In this document: positions 24,806-36,253 of the stretch, one piece after another
How positions within the stretch are numbered: position 1 is the stretch's first letter
Layout of the letters: each line of letters starts with the position of its first letter
Source of the DNA: Coprinus comatus
Lineage: Eukaryota > Basidiomycota > Agaricomycetes > Agaricales > Agaricaceae
Direction of reading: 5' to 3'
NCBI GenBank assembly: GCA_034638255.1
Contig: JAWPGT010000014.1
Span: forward strand, 310,001-374,000
Length of the DNA: 64,000 nucleotides
The notes under the pieces: model-generated
Database searches by the model: none
What the model was told of the DNA's origin: nothing
What the model saw: the letters and a program-made list of their open reading frames with translations, nothing else
Position numbers and translations under genes: made by a program

Positions 24806-26152
24806 ATGAGTTGGTATGTAACCTACATTTCATGCTATCATGTACACGCTAACTTGCTTGATATAGGATATATGACTTGATCCCACCACCGGAAACAAGA
24901 GGTCCAATAACATGGCAATCATTCGCCTCAGATGTTCTTCCATCTATCATTCTTTATTTTCTGACGGCATATCTCGTTCTCACACCTGGTACTTTGCATG
25001 TGCGCCTCAGTCTTCTTCCAGTCTCTCTTTGGTCGTTCTTCAGAACAGCAACCCGGATAGATGTTGTTCATGGCCTGGAACACCGAGAAGTCCTGATATA
25101 TCTTAACCAAGGATTAATGGTGAGATCCTAATATTTCTCAAACAAAATCTATTCAACTCAGCAACGAATTTCAAAAGCTGGCTCTCACAGTTTCCGCGGG
25201 ACGTTGCATAGGATGGTCATACCAACAAAAGCCATATTACAGAATACATACCATTCCCGGAAAGCGTGAAGCAAAACCCAATGATGGTGTTATACCGTTG
25301 ACAGCACGTCTCTTAGATACATTCGATCTTGCTATCAACTTACGTGGTCATGGATGGAACTGGTCAAAAGGTCTTCAGGTACCCGACGAAACTCGACCAA
25401 CACATTCACGAGGGTCCTTCTTCCTTTCTACTTTCATCTCCTTCATCAAATATCTCCTCATAGCCGATCACTTACATTGGTGTATACAATGGTTCGATCC
25501 AGTCAACCTTGGTTCAGCAAAAGGTGGATCAATATACGATTTCTCTCGACCATTACACCAAAACCTCCTCCGTTCAATAACAATCACATCCCTAGCAAGC
25601 CTTCTCGTTTATTTCTCTATACAAGCTGCATATGACTTGATGACATTAGTAGGTGTTGTAATATTTCGTCAACATCCACTTCAATGGCCACCTTTATTCG
25701 ATAAACCATGGCTTTCGACTTCATTAAACGAATTTTGGGCAAAACGTTGGCATCAAATATTCCGTGATATTTTTATATCAGTTGGAGGAAAACCTTTATC
25801 TTTACTGATAGGTAAAATAGGTGGTGTCCTAGGTGCCTTTTTGATTTCTGCAATTCTTCACGATTTCGGATTATGGGGTATGGGTCGTGGATCTGAGTTT
25901 TCAACCGTAGGAGGTTATTTTTTAATTGAAGGGCTTGGGATTATTTTGGAGCATGCGTGGAAACGATTTACGGGTTCAAAAGTTGGTGGTCCTATTGGTA
26001 GAATTTGGACAGTGGTTTGGGCATTAGGTTGGGGGAATTTATTGGTGGATGCTTGTTGTCGTAAAGGACTTTGTGCGAGTCAATTTCATCCTGGTAGATT
26101 TAGACCTAGCTTTTTCACTCTTGGAAAGTTACCTCTCAACCTTGGTTCATAA
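24806..26152 (+). CDS. Wax-synthase-like membrane O-acyltransferase
   Basis: Multi-pass membrane acyltransferase of the wax synthase domain family; many fungal members act in secondary metabolism. Exons 24806-24813 (only 8 nt: ATG AGT TG), 24867-25119 and 25178-26152 give 411 residues in frame. The wax synthase signature FWAKRWHQIFRDIF lies near residues 271-284 and the conserved histidine is in SAILHDFG near 314. Hydrophobic segments include VLPSIILYFLTAYLVL, STFISFIKYLLIA and SLASLLVYFSIQ. GHGWNW (near 138) is also typical. The tiny first exon is needed because no in-frame ATG precedes IYDLIPPPETRGP in the second exon. Substrate unknown. Confidence 0.8.
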
Positions 26153-26613
26153 TGTCGAGTCTTGGTGACGCCTTTCCACTTTTCCTTACCTCCCCTCTCA
26201 TTATATATTCACATTCTGTTTGCTACGGCATAGATATATATTTTTATCTAGATACCGCACGCTTATAATGATTGTTTCAAGTAAAAAAAATCTGATTCGT
26301 TGCCCATTTTTACCCCCCGAACAATACTTCTAATTAGGTGGTTCTTCTAATTCTAATATATTACAAACCGTCACATGTACATGAACGTTTGGACCTAATC
26401 ATAAATCAAACAAGAAACAAAAGAACTGTTCTAAATTCTCCCGCATTTACTCCAAACACAGATTATCCATCATAATCTCCTCAGAGGCTCTACTAACTAG
26501 TACTAGCCTATTGGGTAGTTACAACACATTCGAAATCCGAAATCCACACACAGCCACATACAACTATCTCAAGTCTACTTCCCTTCAGAGAACTAAAAAC
26601 AAACAAACAAACA
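26153..26613. other. Intergenic, promoter of the epimerase gene
   Basis: About 460 bp, AT-rich. The 40 bp before the epimerase ATG are A/C-rich (AACAAACAAACAAACA), a common fungal 5' leader. No gene seen. Confidence 0.55.
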
Positions 26614-27917
26614 ATGAAAATAGCAATAACGGGTTGTAATGGACGTATAGGCAAACCATTGATCCAATTGGCTCTAAAAAGAGGATATAGAGTAATTGGA
26701 ATTGATATTATATCTTTACCTTTACCTATGGCTTTACCTATACCCGTGGAATTTGAATCAAGATTCAAATTTCGTCAAGTTGATTTAAAGGATTATGATC
26801 AAGTGGTAAAAGTTTTATCGGGGTCGGATTATGATGAAGGAAAATGTGATGGTGTGATTCATCTTGCTGCGTTTCCGAATCCTATGGATTATAAAGTACA
26901 AACGCATAACAAGTTCGTCTTCTTCTTTTTTTGTTCTTCCGAGACCGTTTGAATGTGTTAAATGTTTTTTAATTTTAATTTTTTGATATATAGTAATGTC
27001 GTATTATCATGGAACGTTCTACGTGCTTGTGCAGAGGTACGTAAACTAAAAAAAGAAAAACATTCATCCAATACAACATATATAAAATTCACTACCCTTT
27101 TTCTTTTTCTTTTGATTTTTTTCTTTTTTTTAGTTAGGAATTACAAGAATCGCACAAGCATCAAGTGTAAACGTTATACCAATGGTTTACAGTACCCAAC
27201 CCAATTTCAATTACTTCCCAATAAATGAATCTCATCCTTGTCAACCTGATGAACCTTATGGTCTTTCAAAATTGTAAGTAATCTCTACTATACACTCGTG
27301 TTTACTTCCACACAAGTATTGACGCGACGTTAATTATAACACGTAATAAATATAATCCAACCCAAAAAAACAGAATATGTGAATTACAAGCAGAAACAAT
27401 AACAAAACGATATCCGAACCTTCGAATCGCAAGTTTACGATTACATTATTCGGTTCCAAGTCGAACATATGATCAATTACAATTGAGGGATTTGAATGAT
27501 AAGAAAGCTGCTTTTGATTTATGGGGTTATGTTCAACAAGATTCGGCTGCCGATGCTTTTTTGTTGGCTATTACGAAGGAAAGTGAAGGTGAAGGTGAAG
27601 GTGGAGCTGATGATGCAGAAAGACAAGGAGAAAGAGAAGGAGAGGGAGAAGGAGGAGAAGAAGGAGAAGAAGAAGGAGAAGAAGAAGGGAGAGATAACAG
27701 AAATTGGATAAAAGGAGGACACGAAGCTTTTTTCATTACAGCTCCTGAAATTTCTTCATTGGATGATAAAGTCAATAGTAAAGACCTCAAAGAAAAGTTT
27801 TGGCCGAATGTTAAGATTAGGGATGGGTTTGAGTTGAAGGGTAAGAATGGGTTTTTTGATTGTAGTAAAGCGAAGAAATTGTTAGGTTGGGTTCATAGAG
27901 ATGTTGTTCCGAATTGA
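26614..27917 (+). CDS. NAD-dependent epimerase/dehydratase family protein with acidic insert
   Basis: Extended short-chain dehydrogenase. Exons 26614-26912, 26994-27036, 27134-27273 and 27374-27917 give 341 residues in frame. The Rossmann motif GCNGRIG is at residues 7-13, the acidic cofactor residue at the end of strand 2 is in VIGIDI, and HLAAFPNP follows. The catalytic pair is Y156/K160 in PYGLSK, with the serine in ASSVN near 124-126. A Glu/Gly-rich low-complexity insert at about residues 229-272 interrupts the substrate-binding half, between FLLAITKES and NWIKGGHEAF; it is encoded by a GA-rich tract. Substrate (nucleotide sugar or other) cannot be told. It converges with NPR3; the stop codons are 69 bp apart. 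Confidence 0.82.
27580..27710 (+). repeat. GA-rich low-complexity tract (purine-only strand)
   Basis: About 120 bp almost purely A and G on the plus strand, made of GAAGGTGAAGGTG and GGAGAAGAAGAAG units. It encodes the acidic insert of the epimerase. Such tracts can form triplexes and slip during replication. Confidence 0.7.
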
Positions 27918-27985
27918 ATTAGAATCCCGAGTAGTTGGTTGGTTGTTGTTGGGGGTACTTTGTTTGGAACTCGGAAAATTGGTGT

Positions 27986-30662
27986 TTATGAAGGAAGCAG
28001 AGATGTTTGTAACTGTTGAAGAATATCATACGATTAGTTTTATGTGAAATAGGATAAGAAGTGTGGAATACTTACATATTCTCCATAATGATGTAAAACC
28101 TCTCTCAATTGTCTTCTATTTATCTCTGCTCGATACAGAATCTCATCGCTTGAATGTTTACCATCGAAATATTGACTTATCCTAAGGAACCAAAAAAATA
28201 AATCAGTTATATCCCGAGAATATCCATTTTCACAATAAACTCACAACTCAAATTCCTTAACAATGTAAGGATCGTTTCCTTCAGACATAGCCGATAACCA
28301 CATACGTTCCATAGGAGAAGCGCGAGCAGGATCAGAGATATAAGAAGGAACACTTAAATCATCATCATTATCCCAACTTGAATCATTAGCATCATCATTC
28401 GAATCACTGAGTTTCGAATCCAAATCCGAACCTCCTCCTTCACCACCACCTTCTTTATCACTATGATCGTAATCATAATACCTATCTTCATCATCATCTT
28501 CATGAATCACTAATTCGCTAATTCCACTTGTTATTGATTCCGATGATGGTAAACGTGCTGTCGGTTGTGATTTCTTTTTTGGTGAAAGTGAAATCCAAGG
28601 AAGATTTGGATTTGGATTTGGGAATGTTAAACCTCCTCCTCCTCCTCCTCCTCCTCCTCTACCACCACTTTTAACCTTTTGATTTTGATTCATCAACATT
28701 ACCAACCTTCTCTTCCTCCTCTCCAACTTCTTATCCCTTTCAACCCTAACCCTCTTCTTCAATTCAGGAGTAGCAACAATCCTAACTCTTAAATGTAAAA
28801 CAACCAAAAGATCTCGATTTAACATCCATAAAACAACTTCATGATATATGGGTACGAGTTCTTTAACTTTAACAACAGTTTTAAAGAAATGGTTCCAGTT
28901 TTGTTTTACTATTGATGTTGAGATTGTTGATAGGATTTTGGGTAATGGTGGAATTGATGGATTGGAATTGAAATCACGAGCAAATTCGATTGTTAATTCT
29001 GAAAGCCTTCGTCAAGCGAAGAAAAAGAAAAAGAAAAATAAGGTTAATGATGGGTAGAAATTGGGAGAATTTTTATTATTACGTACGGTGTGTTGAATTT
29101 TGGTGGTAATGTGAATACAGTTTTAAGTCCGGCGTGTATGGTATCTATTATTTTTGCTTGTCGATGATAGACTAACCATCTTACGATAGGATAAACTTGA
29201 TTTTCAAGATCCCAATCGAGTAAACTAGCCATATCCGCCAACCTTGAGATAGATAGATAGAAAGGGAAGTCAATTATGAGAGAGTTGACAAAAAAAAAAA
29301 AGAAAAGAAGGTAGAATGCGTACGAAAGTGTTACGGAAGCGGTATCCAAAAACTTTAATAAACCTTCAGCAATATTCCTATCCTCCGAACTCAAATAAGG
29401 TCCTTTCAAATTTGCATAAGGATCAACACCTTTTTGATCCAACAATAATAAACTCTTCCAAGGTACCAAGTTGGGTAAACGCCAACCAAAACTCATTTCA
29501 GGTCCCCAACCATGATTATCTTCATCTCCAGGTATATTGAGATAATCAATTTCAGATTCATCTTCACCGTGAAGTAGTAATGTGTCAAGGTAGGGTGGAA
29601 GTTGGAGTTCTAAGGAGAAATTGTTGATGGTGATGTATGCTATGGTTGAGGATTTGATGGCTTCGAATAGAATTTTCATTGAGGATGCTATGGATGATAT
29701 TTTGAGACCTTGGTTTGCGAAACTGGTATATGTTTCTTCTAAAAAATATGTTTTATGTTGGTATGGTTATAATGTGAAGTGTATGGAGAATACCGACCTT
29801 TTTGACTACATTTATCTTTCAATGAACCCAATGCATCACATTCCTTCCCCACGAAATTACTTGTCACTTGTTCTTGGTAAAAGACAGCAGTGAAAGTGAA
29901 AGCAACTTGATCATAAATGATATCGAAATATCTTGAAAGATTACCAGATGCCGAAGACGAAGGATCTGGAAGGTCCAACACAAACACCAGATGAAAAGTT
30001 TGCAATCCTTCATTCGAATGTTGTCCTAAACCCGTGTCCTCGTCATCATAATTCTCCTCATGTGGATGTTTTCTAGATTCCTTGAAATCTCTTCCTCTAG
30101 CTGAACTTGGATTTTCGGGTTTTTCAACATTAAACCTCCATTTACCATCAACATCTACGGACACAGGATGTCCAACAAAGGCCAAGTCGTCAACTATTAA
30201 TTCGAACTTTTGATGGCACATAGTTCGTGAAGGTAAGAGGAGTCTAGCGAGAATATCAACTTGATATCCAAATAGATGTTCAACTTCTCCTTCTCCTAGG
30301 GGCATATCCTCCGCTTTTCCGTGACGATATGAATGGCCGGCAGGTGGAGAACGAAGAGAAGTGTGTGTTGAAGTAAATGATTTAAAACGTGCCATTGAAG
30401 CTGGACGTTGCCATAAGAATTGATATTCATCCACTGTAGGCTTTCGAAGATCGGCTCCTTGGTTGTGGGATTGCTGCATTAGGGCCTCTGGGGTATGGGA
30501 AGAGCGCCAGGGGTTATCGAGTTGTGCAGGCCAAGAGTCATAGTTTGGTACTGGTCTGCTATATCTTGGAGAGAAACCTGGAAGAGGAGGCCAACGATAG
30601 ACAACTGTTGAGCCTTTGGCGGAATTTGTGACGAGGAGGATGGCTAGAAGTGATTCAGCCAT
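27986..30662 (-). CDS. NPR3: NPR3-like subunit of the SEACIT/GATOR1 complex
   Basis: Nitrogen permease regulator 3: part of the GTPase-activating complex that switches off TORC1 at the vacuole when amino acids are short. Exons 30662-29798, 29738-29324, 29242-29087, 29006-28245, 28181-28076 and 28012-27986 give 776 residues in frame. The start MAESLLAILLVTNSAKGS...YRWPP is diagnostic. Other conserved blocks are HLFGYQVDILARLL, FELIVDDLAFVGHP, FHLVFVLDLP, AYITINNFSLELQLPPYLD and VLWMLNRDLLV. The C-terminal half carries a poly-Gly run and an Asp/Glu/Ser-rich insert (about 620-700). The last exon (LQTSLLPS) matches the usual short NPR3 tail. Shares a 268-bp promoter region with the alpha/beta hydrolase. 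Confidence 0.88.
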
Positions 30663-30930
30663 TGATTAAGAGAAAGACCACCGTGGGAACTGTCGTAAAC
30701 ACCGTCATCACCCCTATAAAATATTCATGTATAATTGTTCAAGTTTATCCGGTTCCCAAAGACCTAGACTCAGGCCAAGGTCACTGCAATGAAAACAGCG
30801 TATTGAGTACACTGCAGTTTATTTGAGCCCAAAGTTTGGAAAATAGGGGTGCAATCCATATGTGGTTTGCCGATCAAAAATGACATAAATAAAAACATAA
30901 GGACAGGGGTTCCTTCATCATCGACCCGCC
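30663..30930. promoter_or_regulatory. Divergent promoter between NPR3 and the alpha/beta hydrolase
   Basis: 268 bp between two outward-facing start codons. No gene seen; must hold both promoters. Confidence 0.5.
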
Positions 30931-31769
30931 ATGACCGAGGATAGCGAGATTCAATATGAGAAGGAAGAGCTAATTGTGCCACTGAGCACTGGTGTTTCTC
31001 TCCAATTAGACCTCTTTAAACTTAAACAACTGCAAGATGGCGAACGGAAATTAGCAGTATGCCTTCATCCATGGTCTTGGCTTGGAGGTCAGAAGAACGA
31101 CCCGTGAGCAAGTACATTCAGGTGTTAGAGCATCTCTCTCTGATCCATGTCTCTTCGTAGGGTACTCGGGTCTTTGGTTAGACCTCTCTTGAGCGCAAAT
31201 TACCATGTGATTCGTTACAACTCCAGAAGTGTTGGTAAATCAACGGGATTTTCATCCTTCACTGGTTACAGTGAGGCCGAGGATCTTAATGCCCTCGTTC
31301 AATGGGCCATTGCACACGTTGAAAACGTGGCGACAGTCGTCCTGATCGTTAGTTTCATTTTAGTAGAACAAGGTGCAGATAATTGTCATTAACATGTCAA
31401 CAGGGATATTCGCATGGATCACTAATTACTTCCTTATTCCCTGTGCTTCCTGTGCCTATCAGGACCTACCATGTCCTCTTGTCCTATCCATTAGGGCCAA
31501 GGGGATGGTTGACCCTCTTCCGAACATCCAGTTATCAAAAGAAGTTGGAAGAATTAATCTTGAACAGGGATTCTCATGTACTAGTCGTATTTGGGGATAA
31601 GGATGAGTTTACGAGTATTTCCAATTACAAAACATGGGTGGAAAAACTACGGAGCAGTGCTTCAAGCAATGATCGTCTCCGTGTTGTAGAAATACCAAAC
31701 GCTACCCACTTCTGGGATGGGTACCATGGGCGAGAACTGGCAGAAGTGTTGAGAAGATGGTTGCCATGA
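30931..31769 (+). CDS. Alpha/beta hydrolase
   Basis: Exons 30931-31103, 31161-31347 and 31404-31769 give 241 residues in frame. The oxyanion-side strand reads CLHPWSWLGG (near 44-53). The nucleophile elbow is GYSHG with S123, the acid is D185 or D187 in VFGDKDEF, and the histidine is H222 in ATHFW, so a full catalytic triad is present. No signal peptide or membrane segment. SYPLGPRGWLTLF between the elbow and the acid is a block I associate with a widespread uncharacterised fungal hydrolase group. Function unknown. Confidence 0.8.
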
Positions 31770-31914
31770 CGGTAGAAATATTTAATAGATATTTGTAGAA
31801 ACATGAAGAGATGATTTGTGTTGACTGTTAACGTGGACTTCCTGATTCGTACTCTTTCTCAAACCACCATCTCGGCCACAATCCCTTTATTTCTCTACCT
31901 ACTCCTCTTCCTAC

Positions 31915-33229
31915 ATGTAAGTCCATCTCCTCCCTGTCGCGCCCCACTCCTCCTCATCGTCGACCCTCAACCAGGCCTCTACCAGACGAACGTCCTCGGC
32001 AAAGTGTTGCCAACCTCATCGGACGATTTGAAAATCAGTCCAAACGAACTCCATCGATGACTCAGTTACCAAGGAGCTCCAGTGTCCTTTCACATACCAC
32101 AGGAGATTCCGCAAAGGAGGAAATAAAGGAGAAGAGAGAATGGCCCCCAAGGCCCTCAATTGACTCTACAAATACAATAACCTTTTCCCCTTCATCGTCA
32201 TTCAGGCTCAAATCTCCACCAACAGATTCAGAATCGTTGCCACCATCAGAACCCTCTCCTCCCCCAGAGTCAACAACCAATGGCACCACGGATGCACCCG
32301 AAGTAACTCCGGAGCTTGTCCCAGTCCCTGTTGATCCCAAACCCCCAACACAGCCAACAGAACAGCTTCCTCCTGCAACCAAAGTTGTTTCAAAGGCTCG
32401 TATTCCGACCTCTACCCCTCAAACCAAAACATCTCGTACTCCATTAGCTGCTTCATCCAAACCAACTCCACCAAAGGCTCCATCTACCCCAAGGACCCCG
32501 CTGAAGTCGGCCGTAAAACCAACTACTGCTACACCAATTAAACCCCAGCTTACCGGTCAATCGACCGCGTCATCAACTACTAGGAAACCCCTTCCAAAGT
32601 CTACTGCCCCTGCTCGTCCTAGGACACCAGCTCGGACTATTATCACACCGGCAAAATCATCTTCAAATCTCTATGCTCCTACAGCAGCTTCTCTTGCTAA
32701 ATCACGGAATACACCAACCCCAACTGCGGGACCCGTCAAGAAACCTACTTTGGCTAGTAGTGCTGCCGAAAGGCTAAGCAAGCCAACGGCAGCATCATTA
32801 TCCCGTGCCCGATCTCCGGTTGTTACACCACCAAAATCCACAACAACTACAGCGAATCGTACACCGGTTAAATCGGCCATTCGTGGTGGTGGTGTCGCTC
32901 GGGGAACTGCTCGTGGTGGGAGATTGTCAAATCCAACAACAAGGGACCAGAAATCCAAAACGAAAGCTACCATTACTGCTGTTGCTACTGCTGAAGCAGA
33001 TACAAGTGTACCTAGTACAACTGTGATTCCGGATTCTTCCAGCATTGCTTCTGTTACGGCTGCCGAAGAACAAGTTCATGCAGAAGAGGTTTCATCCGAT
33101 CAGATCCCAGAAATACCTGTCGAGGATCAATCTCCTAGTCCCAAACTTGAAATCCAAGTCGTCGTTCCTGAAGATGAAGACGTGTTTTCTGTTCCTGCGG
33201 TAGAAGTGCCAGTTGTGGACCTCACCTGA
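31915..33229 (+). CDS. Ser/Thr/Pro/Lys-rich protein; start codon split by an intron
   Basis: Unrecognised, largely disordered protein of 418 residues. The predicted start codon is AT (31915-31916) plus G (31975), joined by removal of a 58-nt GTAAGT...CCAG intron. The protein opens MPLPDERPRQSVANLIGRFE, where SVANLIGRFE is the only ordered-looking motif. The remainder is a basic Pro/Thr/Ser linker with repeated TP, SKP and RTP units, ending acidic. No ATG occurs upstream in this frame before a stop; the next is at 32057. A TGA ends this frame at 33227-33229, but an acidic Glu/Gln-rich frame continues one phase away to 33599 (separate entry). Possibly a cytoskeleton-associated or nuclear scaffold protein, by composition only. 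Confidence 0.6.
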
Positions 33230-33599
33230 ACCCGAGAACGAACTTGAACCTGAACAAGAGCAGGAACATGAACAAGAACAAGAACCTAAGCAGGAATCAG
33301 AACAAGAACAAGAACAAGAAACCGAGCATGAACACGAACATGAAGAAACTCTTCACGGATCTGTCAGTGAAGATACCGCAAATGGAGATATTGAAGAAAC
33401 CACAAATGTCAAGGACAACGTTGAATCAAATACTACCAACCTTGACTTGGATAACAAGCTTAATGTTTTAGCTTCTAAACATGATGGAACAGATCTTGAA
33501 CGAATTGTTAACTTGTTGGAAACTGTTCCTATTCCTGTTACAAGGTCAAATTCGGATATTCCTTCAGATATACAAGAAATTCCGGATGAGGATCATTAG
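33213..33599 (+). CDS. Glu/Gln-rich downstream frame, probable C-terminal extension of the preceding gene
   Basis: Open frame directly overlapping the end of the Ser/Thr/Pro-rich gene. It reads SPEPENELEPEQEQEHEQEQ and then an ordinary acidic tail ending IPSDIQEIPDEDH. It has no start codon of its own and the same acidic drift as the end of the upstream frame, so I think it belongs to that protein. Joining needs removal of 1 nt modulo 3: a 49-55 nt intron ending GTGCCAG at about 33210 would do it (weak donors GTCGTC or GTTCCT), as would a 1-nt sequence error. Confidence 0.45.
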   Translation: MWTSPEPENELEPEQEQEHEQEQEPKQESEQEQEQETEHEHEHEETLHGSVSEDTANGDIEETTNVKDNVESNTTNLDLDNKLNVLASKHDGTDLERIVNLLETVPIPVTRSNSDIPSDIQEIPDEDH

Positions 33600-34856
33600 A
33601 TTCAGATATTCATTATTATTATTTTTCATCTTCCCCCCTTTCTCCTCTGAACTCTTCTCCCTTCATCCTCATCCTCATCCTCATCATCACTGATCTCTTC
33701 AATACCTCATTCATCCATCACCATATCAATCGTTGGATAAAATGACTGATTTCTAATCCTGATTCATTCTCTCTCTTTTGTTCGTGTATATTCTTCCGTC
33801 TCCCCCTCGGTCTCTCCTGGTGTTTCTCGTAAGTAACTTCCCACACCCACAATGATTCGTTTAATTTTTTTTTCTCAGTCACTCATACGTAACCATACAG
33901 GATTAAAAAAAAAAAATCAAATCTGTGCCATAAAACCTGGATTCCCAAAACCAAAACCAAAACAAAAAATCCCAATCTCAACCAATGCATAACCCAAAAT
34001 ACCACTACAGTCATTTCTTTTTTAGTTGAAATTGTTTCCGGATTCAGATTTTCTCCCTTGCCTTGCCTTGCTCCCATCAACTATAAACCAGAATTTTTTC
34101 TTTTTAGCTTCTTATATGGTTGATTTCCCTTCTTTTTCAAATGCTCTGCTTCTCTATATATATATTTGCTATCGCCGTCCTCATTACCTTTCCTTCTCTT
34201 TTCTTTTCTTTTCCTCTCACTCTCATACCACTTTCTTTCTTTTCTATGATAAAGCGTTGAGAAATAGTCACTTCCTAACTAAACACACATAGTTACAAAT
34301 ATTAAACATTTGATACTTGTTGAACCTCCTACTGGTCTTCCTCTTTCTCATATACATGTCCAATTCATCAGCCGTATACAGTTATAATCCCTTACACTCG
34401 GTAGTTCGAGTTTCTCTCCTTTTTTAGATTATCTTTATCCAGTTCTTTTCTTTTCTTTGCTCGTACATACATACTTTCCAATTACATTTTCTATTTGATA
34501 CGCCTTTTCTTTCGAGGCTTTATTTTTTCATAATATATACCCCCCGTTCTACATATCGAACATCGACGCGTCCCTATATTACTAGCAATGGATGTCCAAA
34601 CAATACATGAAAGGAATACCATTGTACTCAAAAGATTACAAAAGATGTAAACGAGGAAAGGGAAAACGGATGGTATCTAGTCAACTTGGAAAAATCAATC
34701 GAGGCTTCGAAAACAAACAAACTAAAAGCCCCAAGCAGTTAACATTTTTTAAAGTTATCAGCATACGAACATGAAACTCACCTTGACCAATACCAAAGAC
34801 AAATAAAATTGAAAGAACATAAAAACACTGCATGGCCGGGGATGTTATAAGACAAA
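33600..34856. other. Intergenic, pyrimidine-rich
   Basis: The first 700 bp are strongly CT-rich (likely 3' UTR). The rest, up to the edge of the inverted-repeat unit, is AT-rich with no supported gene. Confidence 0.55.
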
Positions 34857-35791
34857 TCACGAAGAACCATTTCGATGAGTCAACTCACCAAAGACGAACA
34901 CAAATGAAAAAGAGAAAACATCAAAACACCTCGCGCTCTTAAGACCAACTCCTACTGAAGAAGTCTCGGTGTTACGCGGGGGGGATGTACTGGCCTAAGA
35001 ACGGAGCAGCAGATGACGGCTCCACATCGCCCCGGAGATACCTTCTGTATTTCTGCTCCCTATAGAACCAGGCTGCGCAGCGCACACAACGGGACTGAGT
35101 CCCTATTGTTGGAGGGTAAAGTAGCCACCCGTCGTCAGATAATCTCCGGTAAGACTTCCGAGCTCCCCCAAGGATATTACCGTCTCACAACAACCCACCA
35201 CAAAAACTCCACGAGAGAAAAGAAAAAAGAAGCAAAAAAGAGAAACGACTGCCTATGTCTAAAGAAAAGGGCGCTGAGTTCCGGAGCTCGCACTTCCCTG
35301 GTGGCCGCACGAAGCTCAGCCCAACCACACACACACACAGAGAAACGGTCCAGGGGTCCTGTAAATAAAAGAAAGAGATGAGTAGTAGACAACGGAAGCG
35401 TACCTCCATAGAGTACGAGAGGGGAAAGGGGAGATGGAGGGAATCAAGATTCAAGAGGCAAGGAACGAAAGAAAGGTCATCCAGCCTCTTGAGGCTTATA
35501 TATGGTGAGACCTCAGCGCACAGACCATTAGAGCCTCTGGAGCTACCCATCTCACCGACGAACATCGTTGGGAGACTTGGATTCAAAATCCAACTTGAAG
35601 ATACAAACGTGCCTAATTTAGACAACCAGCCGATCGTTGATTTTTCGCCTTCCGATCGTTTGTTCTTCCAAGTTGTAATGTATGCCATGTGGGTAACTTG
35701 TTTATATGTTTATATTTTAAATTAATTAAGAGAGTAACTGGGGAGAGTTGAGCAGAATCCGAGCAGAAACTGGTAGGTGAAAGAGTGACAA
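34857..35791 (+). repeat. Left inverted repeat (about 935 bp)
   Basis: Matches the reverse complement of 44681-45614 almost base for base, with scattered substitutions and a few indels of up to about 7 bp (for example at GAGGGGAAAGGGGAGATGG and around CCTCAGCGC). Weaker similarity extends a little further out to about 34845 (GATGTTATAAG). Includes a CA microsatellite near 35327-35339 and a TATATAT motif near 35500. Frames open across it are mirrored on the opposite strand, so I do not call them genes. Confidence 0.85.
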
Positions 35792-36253
35792 CATCTCTAT
35801 TTCTCATATTTCTATACTTAGACCACTGTTTATATATATCGACGTCATTCATTGGTACACTCTTCCAGCAGACTTTAAATGCCAAGTTCTTAGTGTACCG
35901 TAAAGTATGTAGCACCAATCGCACCAAGCACACTTTACTAATGCACAATTTACCTAGAGCAGGCCTACATTTAACGCCATATGTGGGACCAGATTGTTGT
36001 GAAGCCAGAAGGCTAACGTCTTCATATGACATTGAGGCTTATTCATATTCATATCGTATGTTGCGCTCATGATCGGGTGTACACTGGAGTGCTCGGTAGA
36101 TCCATGGGTATAGAACATCTTTAGGTTGATTCTCGCACATGCTTGGTAAGAGATCTCACGACGTGTAAAGCTATATATACAAGCTCTATACTAGGGACAT
36201 ACTACCCCAGGTCACAGAGCAACTTGTCTCATCTCTTACTTGAAAATACCAAT

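Noticed and set aside
35013..35381. 122-codon ORF in the left terminal repeat
   Set aside because: Overlapping frames on the other strand are equally open, composition is low-complexity and no splice or domain evidence exists. Kept as repeat, not CDS.
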